A DNA stretch of 64,000 nt from Rutpela maculata (lineage: Eukaryota; Arthropoda; Insecta; Coleoptera; Cerambycidae): assembly GCA_936432065.2 (NCBI GenBank), contig OW386285.2, positions 365,739,249-365,803,248 of the forward strand, given 5' to 3'. Numbering within the stretch: position 1 is the first letter of the stretch; each line of letters opens with the position of its first letter. Shown here piece by piece: positions 41,262-53,562 of this stretch. The notes under the pieces were generated by a model. The model was given only the letters and a program-made list of their open reading frames with translations. It did no database searches and was not told where the DNA came from. Made by a program: the position numbers and the translations under genes.

Positions 41262-42194
41262 GTGTTTGGAGTGTTAACCGAATGTGAAAGAATTGAAATT
41301 ATTTCCATGATTAGTTTTGGTGACAAAATGCGCACCCAAACAGAAGTAGTTGAATTGTTCAATGCAACTCACTCTGATAGGCAATCTATTAGCCAAAACA
41401 TGGTAAGCAAAGTAGAATTTAAATTCAGAGAATTTGGGCATATTCACTATCTTCCTAAATGTAATCATCACAATAAGATCAGCCCAATGTTTTGTTGACA
41501 GTGCAAGAGAGTCCTCATCTCGCAGTTACGGACATTGCGTTTAATTCTAATATGACAGTGTTCACTGTTCACAAAATACTGAAGAAAGCAAAGTAATGTC
41601 CTAAAAAGTTACGCTTTGTTCATGAACTGTCTGAAGACGATTTTGATCAACGGAATGAATTCTTTGAGCAACTGCAAGAACATACAATATTGATAACGAA
41701 GTTGTAAAAAGTTATAAACTTTAAATTGCTATGTATATAGGCTCAATTGTCGTTATTGGGAATCGCCACTGAATAATGGAGTATCACACTCAGAATCCTC
41801 AGAAATTGAGTGTGTGGTGTGGGATGGTTGCCGGAAGGATTCTGGGTCCTTATTTCTTTGACGAGACCCTAATCGGTGCGAGATATTGACACCACGCACC
41901 TATTTAAATGAGGTATATCCAAATCGTTGCATAGGAAGAAAGGAAGCAATTGAGTGGCCAACCAGATCGCCAGTTCTGACGCCCCTCAATTATTTTCTTT
42001 GGGAATACCTTAAAGACAAAGTATACGTGCATCGCTCAGTGAATGTGGAAGTTTTAAAGACAGGAATTCGTCAAGAAATACGGCGCATATCACGGAGAAT
42101 TATCGACAACGTTCAAAATGATTTATTAACCGTCGTGGCTATTGTCAGGCTGCGATGGAGAGCAATTCGAACATTTAATTTAGTTATTTTTTAA
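41262..42194 (+). pseudogene. Tc1/mariner-superfamily transposase remnant
   Basis: The N-terminal part reads ISFGDKMRTQTEVVELFNAT and FREFGHIHYLP, a helix-turn-helix region. Broken frames follow. Near 41,820, VWDGCRKDSGS overlaps WDGMVAGRILGPYFFDETLI in a neighbouring frame. The C-terminal frame 41,886-42,194 has EWPTRSPVLTPLNYFLWEYL and KDKVYVHRSVNVEVLK, the conserved ending of insect mariner-like transposases, with Asn replacing the usual third-acid-side Asp/Phe context. Several stops and shifts make it inactive. Confidence 0.8.
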
Positions 42195-42217
42195 ATTTCT
42201 AATAAGGTTAGTCTTTT

Positions 42218-43565
42218 ACTTCCACATCCAGTGGAAGTATAGTAACGACAAAAAATTTTTGAAAATTTTTATTGTTCAAATAGGTTTAGAATGTGAGATT
42301 TTAAATTTGAGCGAAAAAAAAAATTTCTGTCTGTCGGTCTGTAACTTTTTTGTGCGCACGTTTACTCTGGAACCGTTTAAGATATTGACTTGAAATTTGG
42401 TTCACGTATGTATTTTAACGGGATCTAGAACTAGATTATATTTTCATCTTATTCCGTCGAAGGGTTGGGGGGTAAATGGCGGGTTAATAGGTAAATCAAA
42501 CAAGTAAGAGTCCATAAAATTGGCATTTAGTGTATACAAGAGAACAGGGATCGAAAATGTCATGATATTTATATAAATATCAGACAAACTGATATATATC
42601 ACAAAAAACGTGATATATATCACTTTTTGATATTTATGATCTTTATTTTTATTTTTTTAATTCATGTAACGTTTAATAAAACCACGATTGAATTTAAAAC
42701 ACTGCATATCATATTTTAAATCGTTTTTATTCAATGTTTTTTAAGCTTATTATGTCTTGGCTCTGAAAATGTAACAAACAAAACATAAATTCTAACAATT
42801 TAAAATAAAGTCAAATTCTGTTCAGCTGCCTCGGGTGCCCAAGGCACCCGCCCGAAAGTTCTTCTCACGGCCCAATGATGTATCACTTTACCCGGGTTAC
42901 CTCCTCTATCCTCCCAGCTGCATTTGGGTATCATTGGGTTCGTACAAGTGGGAAGAGAATCATGAGTTTTGTTACATCAAAATTAAAATGACGATCTTGC
43001 CCCGTCCAACTGTAAAGCTAAGCAGCTGAAAAGAATTTGGCTTAAAAAAACATAACAAAATTGCTCTCATAGATGTTCAATATTAGTATTATAAGGACAA
43101 TAAAGAAGTACCTATAAGTATTAAAATGAAACTAATTTAAAAATATATATATATATTTTTCACCAATGGCGTAGGTGTTTGATCGCGCACCATAGGCGTA
43201 GGCGTTTTATTTTTATATTTGCGATATATATCATGATATTTATGGTGTGATATTTTCCATAAATATCATGATATATATCAAGTGATATATATCCTCGATC
43301 CCTGCAAGAGAAGCTAAGGTTTCAAAAAAAAATTTGGCATTAGCCACCCCCATTACCACCCCTACCCCATTATTAAAGGGGATGAAAAAAATTGTGATTT
43401 AGTGTGTGTACAAGAACCAAAAGCCTCAAAATATTTTTTTACTTCATCCACCCCCACTACCTATCACCACCGTGTGGGATATCGTTTTATGGGTCTTTGA
43501 GGTAGATGATTTCAAATATTATATTATTAAAGTTCTATAAACAATTATTTCCACATACAAAATTA
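42218..43565 (+). repeat. Hairpin-ended repeat, copy 2 (split by a hAT MITE, 3' truncated)
   Basis: It starts with the same ACTTCCACATCCAGTGGAAG hairpin as 23,576. The copy is interrupted at 42,545-43,304 and lacks the last part; it stops in TTTCCACATACAAAATT, where the next copy begins at once at 43,566. The two copies are therefore in tandem. Confidence 0.8.
42545..43304. mobile_element. 760-bp hAT-type MITE nested in the repeat
   Basis: The ends are CAGGGATCGA and TCGATCCCTG, with the 8-bp duplication CAAGAGAA at 42,537-42,544 and 43,305-43,312. The subterminal regions are rich in GATATATATCA palindromic motifs. There is no transposase. The 8-bp duplication and CAGGG ends are typical of hAT. 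Confidence 0.92.
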
Positions 43566-44190
43566 CTTCCACATCCAGTGGAAGTATAGTAACGACAAAA
43601 AAATTTTTGAAAATTTTTATTGTTCAAATAGGTTTAGAATGTCATGAAACGTCGAGATTTTGAATTTGAGCAAAAAAATTTCTGTCTGTGTCGGTCTGTC
43701 GGACTGTAACTTTTTTTGTGCGCACGTTTACTGTGGAACCGTTTAAGATATTGACTTGAAATTTGGTACACGTATGTACCTTAACGGGACCTAGAACTAG
43801 ATTATATCTTCATCTTATTCCGTCTCTGGGTTGGGGGGTAAAATGGGGTAAATAGGTAAATCAAGCAGGTAAGAGTCCATAAAATTGGCATTTAGTGTGT
43901 ACAAGAGAAGCTAAGGTTTCAAAACAAATTTTGGCATTAGCCACCCCCATTACCACCCCTACCCATTATTAAAGGGGATAAAAAAAATGTGATTTAGTGT
44001 GTGTGTGTACAAGAACCAAAAGCATCAAAATATTTTTTTACTTCATCCACCCCCTATCACCACCCCCATCTCACTACCGTGTGGGATATCGTTTTAAGTT
44101 CTATAAACAATTATTTCCACATACAAATTTTTTTCGTTGAGACTTGGATAGAAAATTTGGATGTGGAAGTAGTGATTCCTTGGGCAGCGG
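43566..44190 (+). repeat. Hairpin-ended repeat, copy 3 (complete)
   Basis: It begins with the hairpin and ends GATTCCTTGGGCAGCGG, about 625 bp. A frame across its end continues into FEDREWLSKELITRARKAKR at 44,203-44,265. That reads like a protein tail but has no recognised family. Confidence 0.8.
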
Positions 44191-44426
44191 TTTTTAAATT
44201 TGAAGACAGAGAGTGGCTTTCTAAAGAGCTTATAACAAGGGCGAGGAAGGCTAAACGAGAAGAATTTTAGAATGAAAGTTTAATTTTTCTAGGTGAGTTC
44301 TGTTATATTGAAAACTATAAGATAGGTTTTTGTAAATAAATTCATTTTACAGCTCTTTTATCTCTAGCACAGCCAGATGTGGGTTGTCAGAGGATTACAA
44401 AGATTAAACATTAATATTTGAATTAG

Positions 44427-44760
44427 ATTTTCATTATTGATTGAGTAGATAGTTATTTTGTAAACAAATTCATTTTAGGACTTCTTGAGGGGTCTACACA
44501 CTATCCAGCGGCAGGGACCCAGCCATATCGGCATGCTTTGAACTCATTCATAAAAGTAACTGGTCCGCTAGAATTCCAATTATCTTCAAAGCGTACCGAC
44601 AATGTCGGGTCCCTGCCGCTGGATCGTGTGTAGACTCCTTTAACCGGAAGCAGGTTATCGAAAGAATGCATTTTCATTATTGATTGAGTAGATAATTATT
44701 TTGTAAACAAATTCATTTTAGGACTTCTTAACCGAAAGCAGGTTATCGAAAGAATGCAAA
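44427..44760. repeat. Direct duplication of about 90 bp, one copy split by a 152-bp MITE (44,487-44,638)
   Basis: TTTTCATTATTGATTGAGTA...TTTTAGGACTTCTT and AACCGGAAGCAGGTTATCGA occur twice. In the first copy they are separated by a small element whose about 33-bp inverted ends begin GGTCTACACAC and share ATCCAGCGGCAGGGACCC. The target duplication of the MITE is too short to define. Confidence 0.75.
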
Positions 44761-46249
44761 TATTTATAATTAATATATTTTTAAATAGATTGTCTTTGAT
44801 TTTTCTTTCTGCTGTTTGCGAAATCCTATAAAAAAATATTCTTTACTAAAATGTAATTTATTGTTTAATTTTTTCCAGGGACCGAAAACGGAATTAATTT
44901 CGGTTGGGGTTAAATAACGTATAGCCCGTCGGGCAGAGCGCGAAAAGCCTTCTCTTTCTTGACCTACCCAATACTGAAGTATAACCAGATGGGACCTTCA
45001 CTACTTATTAAAGCATGTTATTTTACATAGGAAATCAAAATTGATGACACTCTCCATTGGTCGAGACCGAAGATATAAGAAAAAAACTAAAAAAAAAGAA
45101 ATTTAGAAATTTAAGATTTAATCAAATATAACTTTAGAACTAAAACAGATAAAAATACAATTTTTTTTTTGTTTTGACAAATAAACATTGCTTTTTAATT
45201 TGAAGTATAATTTATTGCAATAATTAAAAAATTAACATAAAAAAACTAGCAAAATTCAAAAAGATACACAAATCAGCAATATTTTTCTAATTCTTAACTC
45301 GCCATAACTCGCTTATATAACGAGGTATTCAATTTTTTCTTTCACCAAAAACTGACACATTTAATAGGCTTCATTTTGTCTCGATTGATGTTGGATCTAA
45401 TTTTTTAACTAAAAGCGCTACAGCCCTGGAAACACAACGAAGCACAGTACGGCGATGAAGACGCGAGGCTTCCTTTCCCGCCCCCGCTACTTTCTCGGCC
45501 CATCAAGAAACGTATCGGCTGCTGGCCTCATTATTTATTGTCTGGATAAATATTAATAAGTATATACTATTTTACTTACATGTAGGCTATTACAGTTTAT
45601 GTATATTGTAGATTCATTTTTATCAATGGAGAAAAACTACATGTTTGTTTTACGAAACTGCTGAAAGCAGTGAAAATCTAATAGTAAAAAAACAACTGTT
45701 ACTGGCATCAGGTCTATTATTAATTGTGCAAATGAAAGAAAATATGCAATTTCATTAAAATTTTTATAAAACAAAGTGGTGGCACTTATTTACACACCCT
45801 TCGATACCGATTTCATTATTCTTGTCTGACATCTTTTTGTAATAAATAACATTAGCAAAGATAATACGTATTGTCTATGATATTAGTAATGCGATAAAAA
45901 AATGCAAGTGAGCCTTTATGTAGTTATGATAAAGAAAAAAAATCAGTTTAAAATAAAATGGCATTGTCTGATTTGTGGAAAATCCAGAAAAATTAAGAAT
46001 AAATTAAGAACAACAAGTACCAGTTTGTACAGGAACGGGTGCGGAAACTAGAAAAAAATATATATTAAAGCTGCAGTGTCGCATTGTGATACAGAAATAC
46101 AAGGCAGGTTACACATTTATTCAGATTTATTTGGGCTAATGGAAATTATCATAAAATTTATTATGCAAAATATATTAGCACAAAAAAATGAAATGTGTAC
46201 AAACTAAACAACTGAAAGAAAAAATGAATTTAAAGTAGCGTTAAATATT

Positions 46250-47130
46250 TTATTTAAGGAGGTTTATCTTGCTGTTTTGCAAAAAAGAATTCTTAACTCT
46301 AATATTTCTAAAAACACGCCTTAATGATATATTTGAAGAAATGACGGAAGAAAAATTAGATTATTATAGCAGTGGAAATATAAGAAAGAGATTAGAAAAG
46401 CATTTAAGCAAACAAAGTGTTTTGTGAACACAAAGAAAATACAACAACAGTTCATTCAAGTGATAATAAAGCTAAAAGGATTTTTGTTGTCAGTCACAAG
46501 TGAATCAGGCGAAGAAAACTTGGTTCATGAGAATGAATTGACAATTCCTGATAAAGCTGCCGGTATCTTAAGAGAAGCTATAGCTGGATGTTTTAAAACT
46601 ATAAAAAAACATGACTACTAATCTGAATGAACATAAATGTAAACAAGAAGTTTCAGATTTGTTATAAACATTTATGTCGTGGATACTAAATATGTCAGGA
46701 CAAACAAATTTGATTTAAACGTAATTTCTATAGTAATGGAATTTATATTAATACTTATGGAAAAAAAAAAGCTTAGGCCATTTTTTTAATCCATAACATA
46801 TCACTACATGTGTTTCGTGCCGTCAGAAGAAAAAGAACTTAATGATATGCTTTATTCTTTTGGCTACGGTGAAATACGTATATTTTTAACGTCTTTAGCT
46901 AGTCAAGTATTAGTAAAACTGGTGACGACATTTTTATACCACCTGGAGTTCCTCCAGTAAGTTTGGAAGAAAACAATTACATTTATCGCAGCGATAATTT
47001 TGATCAAAACGAAGACAGGCTAGATGGTAAAAATCCCACTAGGAATAGTATTATTTAAAAAAAAGAACAGCCTATTTACACAAGTATATTTAGATCGTCT
47101 ATCCAATTTTAACCGATTTTAACCCTTCCA
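46250..47130 (+). pseudogene. Decayed coding-like region of unknown family
   Basis: Broken + strand frames give phrases such as MTEEKLDYYSSGNIRKRLEK, ENELTIPDKAAGILREAIAG and YIYRSDNFDQNEDRLDGK. The last resembles, only faintly, a DN.D.N..TLDG motif of uncharacterised insect proteins. Stops occur every 30-60 codons. No catalytic motif is identifiable. Confidence 0.4.
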
Positions 47131-47305
47131 GTTTACATGAAAAAATATAGTTATGTACAAAAATCCAACTAATCGTTCAGAGCCTCTACGAGTTAGTGAA
47201 AGCATGGCAAATAATTGTTTTGATTATGTGGTTACCTCTGACATTTTATGGAAAATATTAAAATATACGAAGCAAAGTAAAAACTTTACTAGCTGGCATG
47301 ATTTT

Positions 47306-47786
47306 ACTTCCACATCCAGTGGAAGTATAGTAACGACAAAAAAATTTTTAAAAATTTTTATTGTTCAAATAGGCTTAGAATTTCATGAAACGTCGAGTTT
47401 GAGCGAAAAAAAAAATTTGTCTGTCTGTAGGTCTGTAACTTTTTTTGTGCGCACGTTTACTCTGGAACCGTTTGAGATATTGACTTGAAATTTGATACAC
47501 ATATGTACTTTAACAAGATCTAGAACTAGATTGTATTTTCATCTTGTTCCGTCGAAGGGTTGGGGGGTAAATTGGGGTAAATTTGGAGTAAATAGGTAAA
47601 TCAAGCAGATAAGAGTTCATAAAATTGATATTTAGTATAGACAAGAGAAGCTAAGGTCTCAAAAAAATTTTTGGCATTAGCCACCCCCATTACCACCCCC
47701 ACCCCATTATTAAAGGGGATGAAAAAAAAATGTGATTTAGTGTGTGTACAAGAACCAGAAACCTCAAAATATTTTTTTACTTTATT
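47306..47786 (+). repeat. Hairpin-ended repeat, copy 4 (3' truncated)
   Basis: It starts with the family hairpin and stops at AAATATTTTTTTACTTTA, just where the right arm of the inverted pair begins, so that sequence probably replaced its end. Confidence 0.75.
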
Positions 47787-48365
47787 TATGGTGAACGCGG
47801 GATGTACCGGGAACGAGTGGGGAAGCCTCGCGACTCCGTCGCCGTAGCGCGCTTCGTTGTGTTTAAAAGGCTGTACCGCTTTTATTTACAGAGCTAGACG
47901 CAGCATTAATTGAGACAAAATGAAGTCTATGAAATTTGGCAGTTTTTGGTGAAAAAAACATTCGAATAGCTCAATACATAAGCGAGTTACAATAAGTTAG
48001 ACCTTTCAAAAAAATTGACAATTTGTGTACCATCTAAATCAACGTCAATTTTTTAATGTTAAAGTTATTATTTTTGTAATAAATTATACATCAAATTAAA
48101 GAGAATCGTTTGTACTATAAAACTAAAAAAAATGTATAATTTTATCTTTTTTCGTTTGAAAGTTATTCGTGGTTGAATTTGAATTTTGTTATTTTCATTT
48201 TTTTTTGTTTTTTTCTTGTATCTTCAGTCTCGACCAATGGAGAGTGTCGTCAAAAGTGATTTCCTATGTAAAAAAACCTGCTGAATAAAATGACATAGGT
48301 TTTATTTGGTTATACCTCGGTATTGGGTTAGTGAACGATAGAGCCAGCCATCCGACGTACTAGTA

Positions 48366-50688
48366 TACCATTTTCAGTTTTCATAGCAGCGACAATTTGG
48401 TTTTCATTTACGGTTTCGGTTGTCAAGGCAGCAACAATTCGATTCTCGGTTATGGTTCCGCGGCAATTCGGCTTCTGTTAGAAAAAATTAGTAATTACGG
48501 TGCGGTTTTCGGTTTCGATTTCGATTTCTGGCTTTTTACTTGCTTTTTACCATATATAATCTTCATAATGGACGAATCGACTTAGATATGGTTTTCACCA
48601 TACAATTTGGTATTTCTACATCATGGTTTAAAGATTTGAATCTGTGATTTCAACCATATTTTTTAAAGTTTAAAGTCGTCATTTCGGTTTCAGTCCCTGA
48701 TTTTTTCCATAAACTTTATTCTCTCCTAAATACACTAACTCATGGTACGGTAAGAATCGAAAGTATTTAAGAAACATAAACGCAGAGCAATAGCAATATT
48801 TAGAAAATGCAATTCTTACTTCGCAGTTGTTGCTTTTGTCATTAAAGTTGCCATTCGTTATTTTCTAAAAAGCTTTCTACAGTAAGCGTTATATTGCCCC
48901 TTAAATTAAGTAGATGTATGTTTGTGCTAAATTCACACTCGTAAAAATTGTAAATAAATATCGAAGTATTCTCCCAAAAAACCGTATTTATTTTCTGGAA
49001 AATCAGATGTGAAAGGCGTGTACTCTGAAGTAATTCTTAGTTGTTAATTTCCCGTACAAATATTATGTTAACCGGAAACAGCAATAGAGCTCAGATTATT
49101 CATTTTGTGATCGCGTTGGCTTAGATTCCAATTATTTCGCGCGAAATAAGATTTTAAAACTCTTACATATTCCATTTTTATAGCACAATAAATACAGCTC
49201 GGAAAATATGTAAATTTTTCATAAAACTCCGAATTTTGTATGGAATTTCATAAAAATGCTAAAGAGGAGAAATTCGGTTCTCATAAACACTCAATTTTAT
49301 TTCCATAATTTTCCAATATTGCTTTTAATATCACACTTACGAAAGACTTTGTACATCTTTTGACGACTAAGATTGCTCATTTTCGTCTATGTAATTTTCT
49401 ATACACGGGGTGGGACACCCAATATTTTTTATATATTTGAATTCGACGCTTAATTCTCGGTCAAGGTGATTTACCATGACATGCGGAAAATTTATCAGTA
49501 GGTGTCCCCACCGAGAGGAGTAAAAATAATGAAAAAAAAAATATATGACCAAAAAAATTACCTTATTTTTTTGTAGAAATGCGGCGCCAATGTCTTTAAC
49601 AAATCTGACGTAGCGCGGTACAACCATATCACTTCCCCTCCCTCTATCAGACTTGGGATTGACACTATTGACAGCAAAGTTGAAGAGGGTAGAAGTGACT
49701 TTTTGGTTTTAATCAAATTACATTACAAAAATGTCAAAATAAGTCGAAAAGACATTTACCCTATGCTAGTGAACTCCACAACAAGTAGATGTAAGAGATA
49801 TTTACTTAAACCCGTCGATAACACAAAAACACCAAATTCGGGGTACTTTGTACCTGCCGGTGTCCTGATTGTTTAGCTGAAAGCAAAAAACGCGGCACTT
49901 TGACCGCACGCGCCAGATTAACTTTTTATGCCAATTAAGGAAATGTAAACATCTTCGATATGTTCTTTCACAAGTAAGTTCATTGCCCTATCACTGACCA
50001 CAGACAAGTAATAGTAGCGTATCTTTGCAAGTTTTAATGCAGCAAAAATTACTAAATTACCTTCTAAAATTTTGCAGGGACTTTCCCACATAGAAGACTA
50101 GTACACCATTTTATTTTCCGCATATCGTGGTAAATCACGCTGTATATTATTTTTTTATTTACACTGCGGTGTTGCCATGCTATTCTACTTTTTCCGAAAA
50201 AACAACATTTGCAGCGGTCAAGATTAAAATTTGCAGAAAATGTAGTTTTACAGTTCTACAGAGTGTTATTCACAATGATTAATACTATTACATTTTTTAA
50301 ACTGTCATAAGTCAATTAATCAGCGCCCAAACTTGTACACAATTTACATATTTTTACGTATTTTTCTATCTATTACATAAAACGGCATATATTTAATAAC
50401 AAGTCAAGTTTTTACATATTTTTTTACTTCCATCTTTGTAAAAAATAAATAAAATAAATCCAAAAAATATCTCGCTGCATCGCTGGATGGCTGCCAAATC
50501 TTTACGTTGAAGAGAGGAACATATGCACATGCAGCGTATTTAAGTAAGAGTCGAGGTAAGAGTATAATGGGGAACTGGACTATGGTACATTGTCCTGGTT
50601 AAATTTTAGCTACATTTATGCAGTAGTATTACACAACATAACCAAAAAATGCAGTTTATTAGTTACCGTTCTGTTTCAATAAAGAAAA
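48366..50688. other. No gene recognised
   Basis: A CGGTTTTCGGTTTCG-type simple tract lies at 48,400-48,530. The rest is AT-rich with only short chance frames. Confidence 0.4.
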
Positions 50689-51269
50689 CCGCTGCCCAAG
50701 GAATCACCGTCTTTCAAAACGAAAAAATTTTGTATGTGGAAATAATTGTTTATGGAACTTTAATAGTATAATATTTGAAATCCTATACCCCAAAAACCCA
50801 TAAAACGATACCCGACATCGGTAATGGGGTAGGGGTGGTGATAGGGGGGGTGGTAGTGGGGGTGGATGAAGTAAAAAAATGTTTTGAGGTTTTTGGTACT
50901 TGTATGTACACACACTAAATCATTTTTTTTTTCATCCCCTTTAATAATGGGGTGGGGGTGATAATGGGGGTGGCTAATGCCAAAAAATTTTTTGAGTCCT
51001 TAGCTTCTCTTGTATATACTAAATACCAATTTTATGGACTCTTACCTGCTTTATTTACCTATTTACCATTTACCCCAATTTACCCGCCAACCCTTAGACG
51101 GAACAAGATGAAAATATAATCTATTTCCAGATCTCGTTAAAGTACATACGTGTACCAAATTTTTAAGTCAATATCTTAAACGGTTCCAAAGTAAACTTGC
51201 GCACAAAACAAGTTACAGACAGACAGAATTTTTTTTTGTCGATACTCTACTTCCACTGAACGTGGAAGT
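50689..51269 (-). repeat. Hairpin-ended repeat, copy 5 (inverted)
   Basis: Read on the minus strand it begins with the (altered) hairpin ACTTCCACGTTCAGTGGAAG and ends TTGGGCAGCGGTTTT at 50,689. It contains the GGTGGGGGTGG simple tract near 50,825-50,960. Confidence 0.78.
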
Positions 51270-52229
51270 AACAGTCCTCCGTGTCTGGTAGATAAAAGAC
51301 AGTAAAGTTTTCTGCGATGTGAAGTAGTTCTGACTGTCTTAGTATTTTATTATTTTAATTTCACAATAATTATTTAGAGTACTTACAATTTTTTATTTTA
51401 AACATTGCGTAATTGCCAATTTGGAAAATATCGCATAACCTAAAAATATACATACTTTTAAAAATAATTTTACCTATTTAGTGGTAAGTAAGGCCTCACT
51501 TCGTAAGTTGCATTTTTTTCAAATGAAACACTCTGTGTAAAGTATTTTTGCAATCAATTGCTTACGTGCTGATACCTCTGGTGACTACTTTTTTCAGTTT
51601 TTTTTTTAATTTTATGTTTGATAAAATTTGATGTGTATGCCAATCGATTCATCAGGTTTCAGACTATATTCTAAATTTCCAAGACGAGTCAATGGTTAGA
51701 AACAAAGTTAAGGGATGAGAAATGTAAAATACTGTTTTTCTCGGATGCTCTGCCACATGTATTTTCTTCTAAACAATGTTGTGAAATCTACAAAATAATA
51801 CAATTAACCAGTATTTTACTGGGAAATAATCTCTACGCCTCTGACTTTTACGTCAAAAAATCAGTTAGGGGGTAGTTTTTGACAAATAATGAATAAGAAC
51901 AAAAATATAAAAATGACGTATTTTGTTGACGTTTCGGAAAAAGAATATGTTCCCTTTCTCAAAGCGTATTATAAATGTTTGTGTGCTGTGTATAGTGTAT
52001 ATTAAATACACAGCTTTAAGAATATATTTGTTATATTCAGTATCCATATCCTAACTTAGTGCTTACACAGAACTGTTGATATATCTAGTTGATAGTTTTA
52101 TTTTAAACAATGTTTGTTTGTTAAGTTCTTCTTTTAACATCGGCTGCCAGGTTGTGCAAACATCTACGGAACAATTCGACACGCATTGATTTATTCTCTT
52201 TCAATAGCATTATAGCCGCTTCTTTAATT

Positions 52230-53285
52230 ACTTCCACATCCAGTGGAAGTATAGTAATGACAAAATTTTTTTTAAAATTTTTATTCAAATAGGCTTAAAA
52301 TGTCATGAAACGTCGAGATTTTAAGTTTGAGCGAAAAATAAATTTGTCTTTCTGTCGGTCCTGTCTGTAGCTTTTTTGTGCGCACGCTTACTCTGGAACC
52401 GTTTATGATATTGACTTGAAATTTGGTACACATATGTACTTTAACGAGATCTGAAAATGGGGCGAGCGTAGAGGCGACTTCAATGTGAATATCAGTCGAT
52501 ATTCCGTTGAAGCAACGTCTAGCGCGGTTAGTACTTGAATGGGGTCCCATCTTGGGAAATACAGCGTTCTCGTTCCACCTTCTAGCGGCTTGTGTATATC
52601 AGTGTATACGCGGAAGTTACGTAATTTCAGACGAGGATTACGTAGTGGATATACCATCCTTCGGAGGGGATGTAAAGCAGGCGGTCCCTTGTCTATTAAA
52701 TGTTAGAGTAAAAGATCCCTACTCTTCTTAAGGGAAGAGGTTCGGCAAAATTTCCAGGTTGGGGGTAGCTCGTCTCCTGGCGTCGGTGATAGGCCCTGGT
52801 AGCGGAAATAGGCCGACGTTAAATAGTAAAAAAAAAAAGAGATCTGAAAATATATTGTATTTTCATCTTGTTCCGTCGAAGGGTTGGGGGTAAATTGGGG
52901 TAAATTTGGGGTAAATGGATGAATCAAGCAGGTAAGAGTCCATAAAATTGGTATTTAGTATATACAAGAAAAGCTAAGGTCTTAAAAAAATTTTTGGCAT
53001 TAGCCACCCCCATCCCATTATTAAATGGGATGAAAGAAAATTGTGATTTAGGGTATGTACAAGAACCAGAAATCTCAAAATATTTTTTTACTTCATCCAC
53101 CCCCACTATCACCACCCACTACCGATGTGGGGTATCGTTTTATGGGTTTTTGGGGTAGAGGATTTTAAATGTTATATTATTAAAGTTCCCTAAACAATTA
53201 TTTCCACATACAAAGTTTTTTCGTTGTGAGTGACTTTGATAGAGAATTTGGATGTGGAAGTAAGTAGTGATTCCTCGGGCAGCGG
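52230..53285 (+). repeat. Hairpin-ended repeat, copy 6 (inserted in the Penelope remnant, split by a SINE)
   Basis: The full family ends are present. The neighbouring Penelope sequence resumes exactly on each side, as shown by comparison with its inverted second copy at 53,563-53,935. That fixes this repeat as a true insertion with ends at ACTTCC and GCAGCGG(T)n. Confidence 0.82.
52459..52838 (+). mobile_element. 5S rRNA-derived SINE with poly(A) tail and 13-bp target duplication
   Basis: A segment near 52,505-52,565 (GAAGCAACGTC, then GCGGTTAGTACTTGAATGGG and CTTGGGAAATAC) matches the 3' half of 5S rRNA including the internal promoter region. The body ends in an A-run of about 10. The perfect duplication GAGATCTGAAAAT flanks it at 52,446-52,458 and 52,839-52,851. 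This fits a SINE3-class element moved by a LINE. The 3' body (near 52,660, CCATCCTTCGGAGGGGATGT) probably comes from its partner LINE. Confidence 0.85.
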
Positions 53286-53562
53286 TTTTTTTTCTTGCTA
53301 TCTGCCTCTTTTGTTAAATTTTTTTTGCCGAGTCCCAATTTATTCTATGTGTCCGTTCTCCCAGGCGTGTTCGCAAATCTTCAATTTCTGAATCTCATGT
53401 TTCCTAATGTAACCCCCGTGCTCACCCAATCTAATACTGAATGGTCTGGATGACTCACCCACATAATGTTTATCACACTCACATGGAATACTATGAATGC
53501 AGTTTTTTGAATTTTCCTCATGATTTAACGGTTTTGTTTTTGTTAAAATAGATCTTAATGTA

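Larger units (their letters stand above)
44923..48365. repeat. Inverted pair of about 560-bp repeats (44,923-45,500 and 47,797-48,365)
   Basis: Both arms share, in opposite orientation, CACTCTCCATTGGTCGAGAC, TTTACATAGGAAATCA and CACAACGAAGC..., at roughly 75% identity. The 2.3 kb between them contains a decayed coding-like region and a copy of the hairpin-ended repeat at its right edge. It may be one diverged transposon with long inverted ends, or two independent insertions. Confidence 0.65.
51840..53540 (-). pseudogene. Penelope-like retroelement 3' part with GIY-YIG endonuclease remnant
   Basis: On the minus strand, about 53,520-53,300 reads IHSIPCECDKHYVGESSRPF, SIRLGEHGGYIRKHEIQKLK and ICEHAWENGH. 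This is the CxC..YVGE..R....R..EH pattern of the GIY-YIG domain in Penelope-like elements. The element continues at 52,228-51,840 after a 1.06-kb insertion (52,230-53,285). No reverse transcriptase domain is present. Confidence 0.75.

Noticed and set aside
44001..44270. Gene ending in a Lys/Arg-rich helical tail
   Set aside because: Most of the frame is the interspersed repeat; only about 22 terminal codons look protein-like and no family is recognised.
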